A DNA stretch of 64,000 nucleotides, taken from Hydrogenophaga sp. Lineage in GTDB: Bacteria; Pseudomonadota; Gammaproteobacteria; Burkholderiales; Burkholderiaceae_C. Below the pieces are notes generated by a model. It did no database searches, was not told the DNA's origin, and worked only from the letters and a program-made list of their open reading frames with translations. The DNA is taken from NCBI GenBank assembly GCA_030682835.1, contig JAUXNG010000091.1, positions 1-64,000 on the forward strand, in the 5' to 3' direction. The number at the start of each line of letters is the position of its first letter. The first letter of the stretch is position 1. This document shows positions 35,684-45,351 of the stretch, piece after piece. Position numbers and translations under genes: made by a program.

Positions 35684-37795
35684 TCAGGGCTTTGAGCCCG
35701 GATCCTTTGGCGCGAACGGATCTTCCGGGGTCATGAAGTCCAGCACCTCGAAGTCGATCAGATTGTCCAGACCGTCCCGCGCATCGCCTGGAGGCGGGCC
35801 TGACTGCGCAGTCGGCTCGACCGCAACCGGCACTTCGGGCAGTGAGGCTTCAAATGCGGAAAATTCCGAGATTTCAGTCAGATCGACGTCCAGTGCCAGT
35901 CGGGGCGACGCCGGTGGCACCGTGGCAAAGGCCTCGGGCTTGAGCTCCACCGGAACCGTGTCTTTACCCGCCCCCGCTGTCGGAGCGCTTGCGGCGCTGG
36001 CCGCCCCAGCCTTCACGGCGGCTTTCAGGGGCTGCATGGCGGTGTGCTGGAAATCACTGCCGGCCGACGACGCCGCCTCGTCGCGCTTGATCATGTCCTT
36101 GGCGATCGCATGCAGCAGCAGCAGTTCGCGGTAGGCCTCCAGGTCGAATACTTCGGCCTCCGCGTCGCCAGGATCACGGAAGATGGATTTTTCGATCAGA
36201 TCCAGTACCCGGGGCTCTGGCCAAAGCGCCTGGATGCGCCCGAATGCGGTTTCGTAAGCTTCCAGCCCTTGGCTTTCGTCGGTGTACTGGTCGAACAGCG
36301 GAGCGCCGGCATTGAACACCTGGTTGAACTCAGCCCGCGCGCGCTCGTAATCGTCACGCCGCCCAAGCCGGTGGAAAAGTTTGAGCAGGTCCAGGTAAGC
36401 CAGCGCGCTCGGTTCCGGGCTGTCGGCGAGGTGATTGCGAAGCACCTGTATTGCCTGCTCGTCTTCTCCGAGGGAAACAAAGAAGTCGGCCTGCTGCTGG
36501 ATGTCGAACAGCTCTTCGGTCGCCACGGAGCGGGCGGCACCGATCAGGCTGGGGGCGAAATCACGCCGGTCTCTTCCGCTGAGCGGTGCGGGCGTTTGCT
36601 CGACGGGGGGGAGACTGTCACCGAGCTGATGCGATCCCGACAACGGACGGTATTCACCAAACGCAGAGTCCGGGTCATCGAGCGTGAGGTCCAGATCGAG
36701 GCCGGTCAGTTCGACAGGCGGGGGCGCTGGCTCGCGCCGTGCAGCTTTGGAGCCTCCCACGGCCCACCAGGCCGCGGGCTTCTCGTCACCACGACCGGAA
36801 GCCATGCGGCGCCACAGCACCGCCAGAGCCCCGAGCGCCAGCAGCAGGCCCGCACCCAGGGCGTAGACCAGCCCGTTCAGGTATCTCCCCGACTCGGCGG
36901 TGGCCAGACGTCCATTGAGGTCAGCGATGGTGGCCTGGGTCTGTGCTTCAGCGCTGCGCAGGCCCTGGGACTCGGCTTCCAGTACGGCGAGCCGCTGGGC
37001 ATCACGCAGGATGTCCTCGGGCGTGGCGTTGATCGAACGCCAGAGCAGACCGGCTGCCGCACGGACCTCGTCCGATGTGGTGGGCTCGCTCAGCAGGTCC
37101 ATGCTCAGCTTGAGCACGGGGTCGCGTTCCAGCTGCAGGCTCAGGTCCAGCGGCTCCAGCTGCAGTCGGGGTCTGGGTGCCCGGGCCGGGTCGGGCGGGC
37201 GGCGAACCACCGGCGGCGGCGCCGCACGTGGGGTGCGAGGCGCGTCTGTCGACGCGGCACTGTCGGACGCCGTGCGCGCCACAGGTGAACGCGAGGGAAC
37301 GGGCGCCAGCACGCTGGAGGTACCCCCGGTGCTGGTCACGGGCGCGCTCTCAGCGCCACCCGCATCCGGGGCAACACGCGGCAACACAGGTGCTGGCGCG
37401 AGCGATTCGGTGAGCGGGTCAGCCAGCAGCACATAGCGCCGTGTGAAGGGCGCATTGCACCCTGCTCGCACGTAAACCGTCACCACCGGCTCATTGACCG
37501 GCTGAAGGGTCTGGATGCGGACCTGAGCCTCTGACTCCGAGCCTCCGGCCAAGGGGGTGCTCCGTACCTGGCTTGCCGAGACCTGGGCGTCGCCATAGAA
37601 CACATCCGCGCCGAAGCACTGCGAGGCCATGTCTTCGCCCGGCGCCATGAGGGCCTGCACCCGGATGTCGAGAGGGCGCCCGATAATGGCCGCGCCGTTG
37701 TGCCTGCCGAGGGTGACGGCCGCGCTGCCCAAGGCGTTCGACAGCAAAATACAGCCTATCCAGATCTGGCGCACGTCAGATATCCTTGGTTTCAT
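35684..37795 (-). CDS. FimV/HubP-like membrane protein
   Basis: A large 703-residue protein of FimV architecture. The N-terminus has a hydrophobic export segment (WIGCILLSNALGSAA) and a beta-rich domain to about residue 130 with ligand-like IQTLQPVNEPVVTVYV. A Pro/Ser/Ala linker follows, then a helical region with LRDAQRLAVLEAESQGL. One membrane helix lies near 305-328 (YLNGLVYALGAGLLLALGAL). The acidic cytoplasmic part has TPR-like helices (QQADFFVSLGEDEQAIQVL, ALAYLDLLKLFHRLGRRDDY). FimV/HubP proteins organise the cell pole and type IV pili. No LysM motif is clear, so the match is by layout. Confidence 0.72.
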   Translation of the reverse strand: MKPRISDVRQIWIGCILLSNALGSAAVTLGRHNGAAIIGRPLDIRVQALMAPGEDMASQCFGADVFYGDAQVSASQVRSTPLAGGSESEAQVRIQTLQPVNEPVVTVYVRAGCNAPFTRRYVLLADPLTESLAPAPVLPRVAPDAGGAESAPVTSTGGTSSVLAPVPSRSPVARTASDSAASTDAPRTPRAAPPPVVRRPPDPARAPRPRLQLEPLDLSLQLERDPVLKLSMDLLSEPTTSDEVRAAAGLLWRSINATPEDILRDAQRLAVLEAESQGLRSAEAQTQATIADLNGRLATAESGRYLNGLVYALGAGLLLALGALAVLWRRMASGRGDEKPAAWWAVGGSKAARREPAPPPVELTGLDLDLTLDDPDSAFGEYRPLSGSHQLGDSLPPVEQTPAPLSGRDRRDFAPSLIGAARSVATEELFDIQQQADFFVSLGEDEQAIQVLRNHLADSPEPSALAYLDLLKLFHRLGRRDDYERARAEFNQVFNAGAPLFDQYTDESQGLEAYETAFGRIQALWPEPRVLDLIEKSIFRDPGDAEAEVFDLEAYRELLLLHAIAKDMIKRDEAASSAGSDFQHTAMQPLKAAVKAGAASAASAPTAGAGKDTVPVELKPEAFATVPPASPRLALDVDLTEISEFSAFEASLPEVPVAVEPTAQSGPPPGDARDGLDNLIDFEVLDFMTPEDPFAPKDPGSKP

Positions 37796-37850
37796 TTGCC
37801 GAACATTTTGTCATAGCTTGTTTGCACGTTCATTGAGATAACACTTTTAT

Positions 37851-39371
37851 ATGCAGCCAATATTTCACACAACCGCCGTTGTTGGTGCCGGCGCCATGGG
37901 CCGGGGCATTGCCCAGATGGCCGCGCAGGCCGGTAGCACCGTGGTGATGTACGACGTCCAGGCAGGCGCCGCCGATGCGGCGCTGGCCACGCTGCAGTCC
38001 ACGTGGCAGACCCTCGTGAACAAAGGAAAACTGGATGCGGCCGCCATGGCGGGCTATGTCGACCGCGTGCGCGTCGCCCAGGCGCTGAACGACCTGGCGC
38101 CGTGCGATCTGGTGGTGGAAGCCATCGTGGAGCGGCTGGATGTGAAGCAGCGCCTGTTTGGCGAACTTGAAGGCGTGGTCGGGCCCGACTGCGTGCTGGC
38201 GACCAACACCTCGTCGCTGTCGGTCACGGCCATTGCCGCTGCTCTGAAGCGACCGGGCCAGCTCGCTGGGTATCATTTTTTCAATCCGGTTCCCCTGATG
38301 CGGGTGGTGGAGGTCATTGCCGGCCTCAAGACCGAAGCCTCGGTGTGCCAGCGGCTCACGGACTACACACGGCAGTTCGGTCATACCCCTGTATCGGCAC
38401 AGGACACCCCGGGCTTTATCGTGAATCACGCCGGGCGGGGCTACGGCACCGAGGCCCTGCGGGTGGCCGGCGAACGCGTGGCCGATTTCGCCACGATTGA
38501 CCGCATCCTGAAAGACCAGATGGGCTTTCGTCTTGGCCCGTTCGAGCTGATGGACCTGACCGCGCTGGACGTTTCCCACCCGGTCATGGAATCCATTTAC
38601 CGGCAGTATTTCGACGAGCCACGCTACCGCCCTAGCGTCATCACCGCCCAGCGCCTGGCCGGGGGCGTGGTGGGCAAGAAGGTGGGCGAAGGCTTCTACG
38701 GCTATGAAAATGGTGCAGCCCAGGTGCCCGCCGAACCCGCCCCGCCCGCAGTGGCCCAGCTGCCGCCAGTATGGGTGTCGCCCAAGGCCGCGCGGCGTGC
38801 CGAGCTGTACCAGCTGCTCAAGGACCTGGGCGCCAGCATCGAAACCGCTGCCGCACCGTCGTCGACCGCGCTGATCCTGGTCGCCCCACTGGGCCTGGAC
38901 GTGACCACCCTGGCGGCTGTCGAGCGCCTGGATGCCGCCCGCACCGTCGGCATCGACATGATGCTCGACGATGCCGCCACCAAACGGCGCGTGCTGGCCA
39001 CCAACCCGGCCACAAGGATCGACATGCGCGACGCCGCACATGCGCTGTTCGCACGCGACGGCAAGGCGGTCAGTGTGATCCGCGACAGCGGCGGTTTCGT
39101 CACCCAGCGGGTGGTGGCCACGATCGTGAACATCGCCGCCGACATGTGCCAGCAGGGCATCTGCACGCCCGCTGATCTGGATGTGGCGGTCACGCTCGGC
39201 CTGGGCTACCCCATGGGCCCGCTGGCCATGGGGGACCGCATCGGCCCCACCAACGTGCTGGAGATCCTGTTCAACATGCAGACCGTCTACGGCGATCCGC
39301 GTTACCGCCCCTCGCCCTGGCTGCGCCGCCGCGGCGCGCTCGGCCTGAGCCTGACGCACGAAGAAGGATGA
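37851..39371 (+). CDS. paaH: 3-hydroxyacyl-CoA dehydrogenase (PaaH type)
   Basis: NAD-dependent oxidation of 3-hydroxyacyl-CoA, in phenylacetate or fatty acid degradation. It has 506 residues. The Rossmann start has VVGAGAMGRGIAQMAAQAG, with the Ser/His site in ATNTSSLSVTAIAAAL near 117 and YHFFNPVPLMRVVEV near 140. Two C-terminal helical domains follow: the first with DTPGFIVNHAGRGYGTEAL and the second with DSGGFVTQRVVATIVNIA. The two-copy C-terminus is typical of PaaH/PaaC proteins. The next gene, an enoyl-CoA hydratase, fits the same pathway. Confidence 0.88.
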   Translation: MQPIFHTTAVVGAGAMGRGIAQMAAQAGSTVVMYDVQAGAADAALATLQSTWQTLVNKGKLDAAAMAGYVDRVRVAQALNDLAPCDLVVEAIVERLDVKQRLFGELEGVVGPDCVLATNTSSLSVTAIAAALKRPGQLAGYHFFNPVPLMRVVEVIAGLKTEASVCQRLTDYTRQFGHTPVSAQDTPGFIVNHAGRGYGTEALRVAGERVADFATIDRILKDQMGFRLGPFELMDLTALDVSHPVMESIYRQYFDEPRYRPSVITAQRLAGGVVGKKVGEGFYGYENGAAQVPAEPAPPAVAQLPPVWVSPKAARRAELYQLLKDLGASIETAAAPSSTALILVAPLGLDVTTLAAVERLDAARTVGIDMMLDDAATKRRVLATNPATRIDMRDAAHALFARDGKAVSVIRDSGGFVTQRVVATIVNIAADMCQQGICTPADLDVAVTLGLGYPMGPLAMGDRIGPTNVLEILFNMQTVYGDPRYRPSPWLRRRGALGLSLTHEEG

Positions 39372-39533
39372 TCCCCCTGCGCCGCTGCGCGTCTTCCCCC
39401 AAGGGGAACCACATCTGCGGCCTGGAGACGCCAGTTCCGGGGTGTGCCTGGGCAGCTCCCCCTCAGAACGCGCAAGCCTCAGAGCGCGTCTGAACCGCTA
39501 TTCATCTGACCCGATTTCTGCAGAAGGTATTCC

Positions 39534-40313
39534 ATGACCGCCAGCCTCAAGAGCCACAGCCACGGCCAGACCATGGTGCTGACCATCAGCAACCCCGAGC
39601 ACCGCAACGCCCTTGGGCCCGACCTATATGCCGCCGGCGTGGAGGCTTTGAATGTCGCCGAGAACAGCCCCGAGGTGCGCAGCGTCGTGATCACTGGAGA
39701 AGGCCAGCACTTCTGCGCAGGTGGCAACCTGCAGCGCCTGCTGGCCAACCGCCAACAGGCGCCCGAGGTGCAGGCGCAAAGCATCGAAGGCCTGCACAAC
39801 TGGATTGAAACCATCCGCACTTTTTCCAAACCGGTGGTGGCTGCGGTGGAAGGCTCCTGTGCCGGCGCCGGTTTCTCGCTGGCGCTGGCCTGCGACATGA
39901 TCATCGGCGCGCACAACAGCGTGTTCGTGATGGCGTACAGCAACGTCGGCCTCTCGCCCGACGGGGGCGCCAGCTGGAGCCTGACTCGCGCGCTGCCACG
40001 CGCCACGGTGCTGCAATTGCTCATGTGCGGCGACCGCATCAGTGCCGAGCGCCTGCAACAGCTGGGCCTGATCAACCAGGTCAGCGGCAGCGGAGAGGCA
40101 CTGAACGATGCTCTGGCCCTGTGCGAACGGCTCAACGCCCGCGCGCCCAATGCCCTGGCCAGCATCAAGGAACTGGCCAACGAAGCCTCCACGGCCGAGC
40201 TGCACACTCAGCTCGCCGCAGAGCGCGACCATTTCGTGCGCAACCTGCACCACCGCAACGCGGGCGAAGGCATCGCCGCCTTCATGGAAAAGCGCCCGGC
40301 TCGCTACAGCTGA
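39534..40313 (+). CDS. Enoyl-CoA hydratase/isomerase family protein
   Basis: Crotonase-fold enzyme of 259 residues. The oxyanion-hole segments are VVITGEGQHFCAGGNLQRL near residue 52 and VEGSCAGAGFSLALACDMII near 105. YSNVGLSPDGGASWSLTRAL near 135 lacks the usual Glu at the second catalytic place (Ser-Pro-Asp is present), so it may act as an isomerase or ring hydrolase such as the alternative oxepin-CoA hydrolase. The ATG at 39534 follows GAAGGTATTCC. It lies 162 nt after paaH; the gap contains no clear gene. Confidence 0.85.
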   Translation: MTASLKSHSHGQTMVLTISNPEHRNALGPDLYAAGVEALNVAENSPEVRSVVITGEGQHFCAGGNLQRLLANRQQAPEVQAQSIEGLHNWIETIRTFSKPVVAAVEGSCAGAGFSLALACDMIIGAHNSVFVMAYSNVGLSPDGGASWSLTRALPRATVLQLLMCGDRISAERLQQLGLINQVSGSGEALNDALALCERLNARAPNALASIKELANEASTAELHTQLAAERDHFVRNLHHRNAGEGIAAFMEKRPARYS

Positions 40314-40478
40314 CACCGCTTCGCAGCCTCGCGTTGCGGGCGGCGGCCGAGTCTGCGCGGACGCCCCCGCGCCGTTCACATGGACGCGCGCGGGACACAT
40401 TTGCACGCAATCCCTGATGTGTCGACCCGGTCTCAGTGGCGACAATCAGAACGTTTTCAGTCACTCATAAGACAGCCC

Positions 40479-41198
40479 ATGGACGAACCGATTCTGACAA
40501 TGGAAGAACGCGAGGCGATCAACGGTGGTCGCTGGTTCAACAGCCTTTCTCCTTCCCTGCGTCACGACATACTGCGATGTGCCTACGTCAAGCGATTCAA
40601 AGACGGCGATCTGATCGTCGCGCGCGGCGATCCGCCGACCGAATGGACCGCGGTGGCCAAGGGCGCGGTGCGCGTGAGCTCGACTTCGCTGTCGGGCAAG
40701 CAGATCACCCTCACCTACGTGGAGCCGGGCGTGTGGTTTGGCGATGTGGCGATGTTCGACGGCGACCAGCGCACCCACGATGCCTATGCCCACGGCGTCA
40801 CCACCCTGCTCTGCGTGGCCCGCAACGATTTCCAGAAAATACTGGGCATGCATGTGGAGCTGTACGAGGCGCTCATGCGCCTGCAGGCACGGCGCATCCG
40901 CACGCTCTTCGGTCTGGTGGAAGACCTCAACACCCTGCCCCTGCGTGCGCGGCTCGCCAAGCAGTTGCTGCACCTGGTGCGCAGCTATGGCGTGCCTTGT
41001 CTGAACGACGGCAACGAGATGCGCATCGGACTGCAGCTGGCTCAGGAAGAATTGGCGCAGCTACTTGGCGCCTCGCGCCAGCGGGTGAACCAGGAACTCA
41101 AATCGATGGAGCGCGAAGACGCCATCCGCATCGAACAGGGTGGCCTTGTGGTGCGCAACCGCAACCTGCTGATGCGCATCGCCGAAGCCGAATCCTGA
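40479..41198 (+). CDS. Crp/Fnr-family transcriptional regulator
   Basis: A 239-residue regulator. The cNMP-type beta-roll spans about residues 30-135 (FKDGDLIVARGDPPTEW, GVWFGDVAMFDGDQRTHDA). The Arg-Ser pair of true cAMP binding is absent, so the ligand is not clear. A C-terminal winged helix has QEELAQLLGASRQRVNQEL near 190. No N-terminal Cys cluster like FNR is seen. It precedes the APH-like/acyl-CoA dehydrogenase pair by 61 nt and may control it. Confidence 0.88.
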   Translation: MDEPILTMEEREAINGGRWFNSLSPSLRHDILRCAYVKRFKDGDLIVARGDPPTEWTAVAKGAVRVSSTSLSGKQITLTYVEPGVWFGDVAMFDGDQRTHDAYAHGVTTLLCVARNDFQKILGMHVELYEALMRLQARRIRTLFGLVEDLNTLPLRARLAKQLLHLVRSYGVPCLNDGNEMRIGLQLAQEELAQLLGASRQRVNQELKSMEREDAIRIEQGGLVVRNRNLLMRIAEAES

Positions 41199-41259
41199 GC
41201 ATCCTCAGCGGGCGAACCGCGTTCGCTGGGGAAGCCTCCACCAACAACGGGCACCCCGC

Positions 41260-42345
41260 ATGAGCGATACGCAGAACTTCACGGGCACGCGCCCGGTCAC
41301 CGACCAGCACCTGTTTGACGTCCCCGCCCTGCAGGCCTGGCTGGAGGCCCGGATGCCCGGCTTTTCCGGGCCACTGACCGTCGAGTTGTTCAAGGGTGGC
41401 CAGTCGAACCCCACCTACAAGCTGATCACCCCGCAACGCGCCTATGTGATGCGCGCCAAGCCCGGGCCCGTGGCGAAACTGCTGCCCTCTGCGCATGCCA
41501 TCGAGCGCGAATTCCGGGTGATGAGCGCGCTCAAGGGAACCGGGGTACCCGTGGCCGAAATGCATGTGCTGTGCGAAGACGAGTCGGTCATTGGCCGTGC
41601 CTTCTACATCATGGAGTGCGTGGATGGCCGGGTAATGTGGGACCAGTCGCTTCCCGACATGAGCCGCGAGCAGCGTGGGGCCATCTACGACGAAATGAAC
41701 CGCGTCATGGCTGCGCTCCACACCGTGAACCCCGGCGCCATCGGGCTGGACGGCTACGGCAAGCCCGGCAACTACTTCGAGCGCCAGATCGGGCGCTGGA
41801 GCAAGCAGTACGTGGCCTCGGTGACGCAACCTATCCCCGAGATGGACCGCCTCATGGAGTGGCTGCCGCAGAACATTCCGGCCATGGCACGTGACGAGCG
41901 CATGGTGTCCGTCGTGCATGGCGATTACAGGCTCGACAACCTCATGTTCCACCCGACCGAGCCACGCGTGCTGGCCGTGCTCGACTGGGAGCTGTCCACC
42001 CTTGGCCACCCGCTGGCCGACTTCAGCTACCACTGCATGGCCTGGCACATTCCGCCGGGCGCATTCCGCGGCATCGGTGGACTGGACGTGGTTGCACTGG
42101 GCATCCCCTCTGAAGACGCGTACATCGCCCGCTATTGCGAGCGCACCGGTTTTGCGACACCCGATCAGCTCAAGGCCGACTGGAATTTCTACCTGGCCTA
42201 CAACATGTTCCGCCTGGCGGCCATTCTGCAGGGCATTGCCAAGCGCGTCGAAACGGGCACCGCGTCCAGCGCCCAAGCGGTCAAGTCGGCCGCCGGCGCT
42301 CGCCCCATGGCCGAACTGGCCTGGCGCTTCGCCAGCGCCGCCTGA
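41260..42345 (+). CDS. Phosphotransferase family protein (APH/ACAD10-like kinase)
   Basis: A 361-residue kinase-like protein. The aminoglycoside-phosphotransferase fold shows in KGGQSNPTYKLI and YVMRAKPGP near residues 45-70. The catalytic loop VVHGDYRLDNLMFHP is near 220 and the metal-binding VLDWELSTLGHPLADFSY near 243. Proteins of this type beside acyl-CoA dehydrogenases probably phosphorylate hydroxyacyl-CoA, as in human ACAD10/11, where kinase and dehydrogenase are fused. Here the dehydrogenase is the next gene, 74 nt away. Confidence 0.88.
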   Translation: MSDTQNFTGTRPVTDQHLFDVPALQAWLEARMPGFSGPLTVELFKGGQSNPTYKLITPQRAYVMRAKPGPVAKLLPSAHAIEREFRVMSALKGTGVPVAEMHVLCEDESVIGRAFYIMECVDGRVMWDQSLPDMSREQRGAIYDEMNRVMAALHTVNPGAIGLDGYGKPGNYFERQIGRWSKQYVASVTQPIPEMDRLMEWLPQNIPAMARDERMVSVVHGDYRLDNLMFHPTEPRVLAVLDWELSTLGHPLADFSYHCMAWHIPPGAFRGIGGLDVVALGIPSEDAYIARYCERTGFATPDQLKADWNFYLAYNMFRLAAILQGIAKRVETGTASSAQAVKSAAGARPMAELAWRFASAA

Positions 42346-42419
42346 AGCCTGGCTGACGCCCCCATCACTCACCCCGACAGTCAGTTTTCTAACCGCGCCC
42401 CGGCGCCCCAGGAGCCACG

Positions 42420-43679
42420 ATGAACTTCGATTACACAGACAAGGTCAAGGACATGCGGGAGCGCCTGCTGGCGTTCATGGACGAGCACATCTACCCGAAC
42501 GAAGCCCGATTCTTCGCTGAGATCGCGGCCAACCGAGCCAAAGGCAACGCCTGGCTGCCCACCACCATCATCGAAGAGCTCAAGCCCAAGGCACGGGCCG
42601 CCGGCCTGTGGAACCTGTTCCTCCCCAAGAGCCCGCGCGCCCCGGAGGGCCTGTCCAACCTCGAATACGCACCCATGTGCGAGATCATGGGGCGTGTGCC
42701 CTTCGCCGCCGAGGTGTTCAACTGCTCGGCCCCCGACACTGGCAACATGGAAACCTTTGAGCGCTATGCCAGTGAGGAACTGAAAGACCAGTGGCTCGAG
42801 CCGCTGCTCAGGGGCGAGATCCGCTCGGCCTTTCTGATGACCGAGCCGGAGGTGGCCTCCTCGGACGCGACCAACATCCAGTGCCGCATCGAACGCGACG
42901 GCGATGAATACGTCATCAATGGCCGCAAGTGGTGGTCGTCCGGCGCCGGCGACCCGCGCTGCGCGGTGTACATCGTCATGGGCAAAAGCAACCCCGACGC
43001 GCCGCGCCACTCGCAGCAATCCATGATCATCGTGCCGGCCAACGCGAAAGGCATCACCATCGTTCGTCCTCTCAGCGTGTTCGGCTACGACGACGCGCCG
43101 CACGGCCACATGGAAGTGCTGCTGGAGAACGTGCGCGTGCCGGTAGGCAACCTGCTGCTGGGCGAAGGCCGCGGCTTCGAGATCGCTCAGGGCCGCCTCG
43201 GCCCCGGGCGCATTCACCACTGCATGCGCTCGATTGGCGCGGCAGAGCGCGCGATGGAACTGATGTGCAAGCGCCTGAACAGCCGCATTGCGTTCGGCAA
43301 GCCCGTGTCAGCCCAGTCGGTGTGGCACGAGCGCATCGCCGACGCGCGCTGCCGCATCGAGATGGCACGCCTGCTCACGCTGAAGGCCGCCTACATGATG
43401 GACACCGTGGGCAACAAGGTAGCCAAGGCCGAAATCGCGATGATCAAGGTGGTGGCGCCCAACATGGCCTGCGACATCATCGACATGGCAATTCAGGCGC
43501 ATGGCGGCGGTGGGGTCAGCGACGATTTTCCGCTGGCTTATGCCTACGCGAACCAGCGCACCCTGCGCCTGGCCGACGGCCCGGACGAGGTGCACCGCCA
43601 GTCCATTGCCAAGCTCGAGCTCGCCCGACACATGGTCGTCAAGACCGACGTCGACATGCCGGTGACGCGCGGCTGCTGA
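42420..43679 (+). CDS. Acyl-CoA dehydrogenase (ACAD10/11-like partner)
   Basis: FAD-dependent dehydrogenase of 419 residues. FAD and substrate segments include [19 protein letters not shown] near residue 138, [17 protein letters not shown] near 165, [19 protein letters not shown] near 260 and the C-terminal [16 protein letters not shown] near 358. The catalytic Asp/Glu region ends with [19 protein letters not shown] ribosome site (CAGGAG) precedes the ATG. Together with the kinase-like gene it likely handles hydroxylated acyl-CoA substrates. Confidence 0.92.
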   Translation: MNFDYTDKVKDMRERLLAFMDEHIYPNEARFFAEIAANRAKGNAWLPTTIIEELKPKARAAGLWNLFLPKSPRAPEGLSNLEYAPMCEIMGRVPFAAEVFNCSAPDTGNMETFERYASEELKDQWLEPLLRGEIRSAFLMTEPEVASSDATNIQCRIERDGDEYVINGRKWWSSGAGDPRCAVYIVMGKSNPDAPRHSQQSMIIVPANAKGITIVRPLSVFGYDDAPHGHMEVLLENVRVPVGNLLLGEGRGFEIAQGRLGPGRIHHCMRSIGAAERAMELMCKRLNSRIAFGKPVSAQSVWHERIADARCRIEMARLLTLKAAYMMDTVGNKVAKAEIAMIKVVAPNMACDIIDMAIQAHGGGGVSDDFPLAYAYANQRTLRLADGPDEVHRQSIAKLELARHMVVKTDVDMPVTRGC

Positions 43680-43694
43680 CCTGCATTAAGTGCA

Positions 43695-44360
43695 TCAGGG
43701 CGAAGGCGCCGCCCTCGCCCGCTTACTGCTGCGCTCAACGAGTTCCAACGCGCCGACGAGTGAGGTCTGGTCGTCTGAGGGGTTCACCTGCATACGCAGA
43801 TAGGTGTTCCCGCGCATCAGCATGAGCAGGAAGGGTGTGTCGGCAGGGCGGTGCGGGAGCGTGCGCATGAGCGCCCCGATCATGTCTTCCGTGAGCCAGT
43901 GGCGGGCCAGTTCCGGCGCATCCGTCATCACCGCAAAGGCGGCCCAGAACGCATCCTCAGGACCCGACCAGCCCATGTCCCGGTACAGTGAGAGCCACCG
44001 AATTTCTTCGGGCAGCTCCAGTGCAGACGTCTGCAGGTCATCGATGTAATCCGAATACAGCGCATTGGCCTGCACTTCCAGCTGACGCTTGAGGGCGCGG
44101 TTCATGATCACCACCGCACCCGGCAGCCTGAACCCAAGGCCATGTCGGGCGCGCAGTTCGATACCGTGGATGAATGACCGCGAACTCGGGCCGCACTCGG
44201 CCCTGAAGGCCCACCCATCGAGCTGACCATACAGCGCGAACTGGCCAGGCGTCACGTCCGTGAACGTCAGCGACCGGCCTTGCGCCCAGCCATGCAAGGG
44301 TTCCAGTGGAGCCGGCTCGCGCCGCCGCCCACCCAGGACGTTCTTGATGCGTTCCAGCAT
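43695..44360 (-). CDS. Conserved hypothetical protein
   Basis: A 221-residue soluble protein without signal peptide. Two parts are visible. Residues 25-100 are beta-rich (GRSLTFTDVTPGQFALYGQL, WAFRAECGPSSRSFIHGIEL). A helical part follows (LPEEIRWLSLYRDMGW, DAPELARHWLTEDMIGALM). I do not recognise the family. It is convergent with the acyl-CoA dehydrogenase gene (15 nt) and divergent from the GST gene. Confidence 0.75.
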   Translation of the reverse strand: MLERIKNVLGGRRREPAPLEPLHGWAQGRSLTFTDVTPGQFALYGQLDGWAFRAECGPSSRSFIHGIELRARHGLGFRLPGAVVIMNRALKRQLEVQANALYSDYIDDLQTSALELPEEIRWLSLYRDMGWSGPEDAFWAAFAVMTDAPELARHWLTEDMIGALMRTLPHRPADTPFLLMLMRGNTYLRMQVNPSDDQTSLVGALELVERSSKRARAAPSP

Positions 44361-44418
44361 GTTCCGTGCTTATCCCTTAAAGTGATTTCATTATCGATTC
44401 ACTCAGCAGAAGGTTCGC

Positions 44419-45123
44419 ATGATCGACGTCTATTCCTGGCCCACCCCGAACGGTCATAAAGTGCACATCATGCTGGAGGAATGCGGGCTGCGCCTGGGTC
44501 GCGACTGGCAGGTGCATGCGATCAACATCGGCCAGGGCGACCAGTTTCAGCCGGACTTTCTGAAGATCAGTCCGAACAACAAGATTCCCGCGCTGGTGGA
44601 CCCCACCGGCCCGGACGGGAAGCCCATCAGTCTTTTTGAGTCGGGTGCCATCCTCCTGTACCTGGCAGCGAAGACCGGCAAGTTTCTGCCACGATCAGAC
44701 CGCGCGAAATTCAAGACGCTGGAATGGCTGATGTTCCAGATGGGAGGGGTTGGGCCCATGCTGGGGCAGGCCCATCACTTCCGCCTCTATGCGCCCGAGC
44801 AGATCGAATACGCCGTGAACCGCTACACCAATGAGGCCAGACGCCTCTACAGTGTGATGGACCGCCAGCTTCAAACGCACAGATTCATCTCGGGCGCCCA
44901 GTACACCGTGGCCGACATCGCCATCTTCCCCTGGATACGGAGGTGGGCCAACCAGGGCATCGACTGGGCAGACCACCCCCACCTGAAAGCGTGGTTCGAT
45001 CGCATCGCCGAGCGCCCGGCGGTGCAGCGCGGCGTCGCCGTGCTGGCCGACGCACGAAAACCGCTCACCGACGACAAGGCCCGCGCGGCGCTGTTTGGCC
45101 AGGAGCAGTACAAAAAACGCTGA
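44419..45123 (+). CDS. Glutathione S-transferase family protein (YfcG/Nu-class-like)
   Basis: A 234-residue thiol transferase. The thioredoxin-like N-domain starts MIDVYSWPTPNGHKVHIML, with a Thr-Pro-Asn in place of a Cys site, as in YfcG/YghU. FESGAILLYLAAKTGKFLP is near residue 75. The helical C-domain has WLMFQMGGVGPMLGQAHHF near 100, as in YfcG. Such proteins act as glutathione-dependent disulfide reductases. The start ATG at 44419 has AGAAGG before it. Confidence 0.88.
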   Translation: MIDVYSWPTPNGHKVHIMLEECGLRLGRDWQVHAINIGQGDQFQPDFLKISPNNKIPALVDPTGPDGKPISLFESGAILLYLAAKTGKFLPRSDRAKFKTLEWLMFQMGGVGPMLGQAHHFRLYAPEQIEYAVNRYTNEARRLYSVMDRQLQTHRFISGAQYTVADIAIFPWIRRWANQGIDWADHPHLKAWFDRIAERPAVQRGVAVLADARKPLTDDKARAALFGQEQYKKR

Positions 45124-45180
45124 AGAATTTGTCCGCGGTCCGGGAACCCCCGTTTCACCGGGTACAATTCGAAGCTTAGT

Positions 45181-45257
45181 CGGAGCGTAGCGCAGCCTGG
45201 TAGCGCATCTGCTTTGGGAGCAGAGGGTCGCGAGTTCGAATCCCGCCGCTCCGACCA
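45181..45257 (+). tRNA. tRNA-Pro (anticodon TGG)
   Basis: A 77-nt cloverleaf. Acceptor CGGAGCG pairs with CGCTCCG, T8-A9 follow, the anticodon loop is CTTTGGG with anticodon TGG, the T-arm has GTTCGAATC, and the discriminator A and CCA are encoded. TACAAT at 45162-45167 is a possible -10 element. A hairpin terminator follows. Confidence 0.96.
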
Positions 45258-45271
45258 TTCATGAGAAGCAC

Positions 45272-45296
45272 AAAAGGCCCACCCAGTGGGCCTTTT
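45272..45296 (+). terminator. Terminator of tRNA-Pro
   Basis: An 11-bp perfect stem (AAAAGGCCCAC) with a 3-nt loop and T-run, 14 nt after the tRNA. Confidence 0.8.
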
Positions 45297-45351
45297 CTGT
45301 ATCTGAACCTTGTTCTTGCACCTGCCTGCGCTGCAGCTGCCAGAGCCCTTT

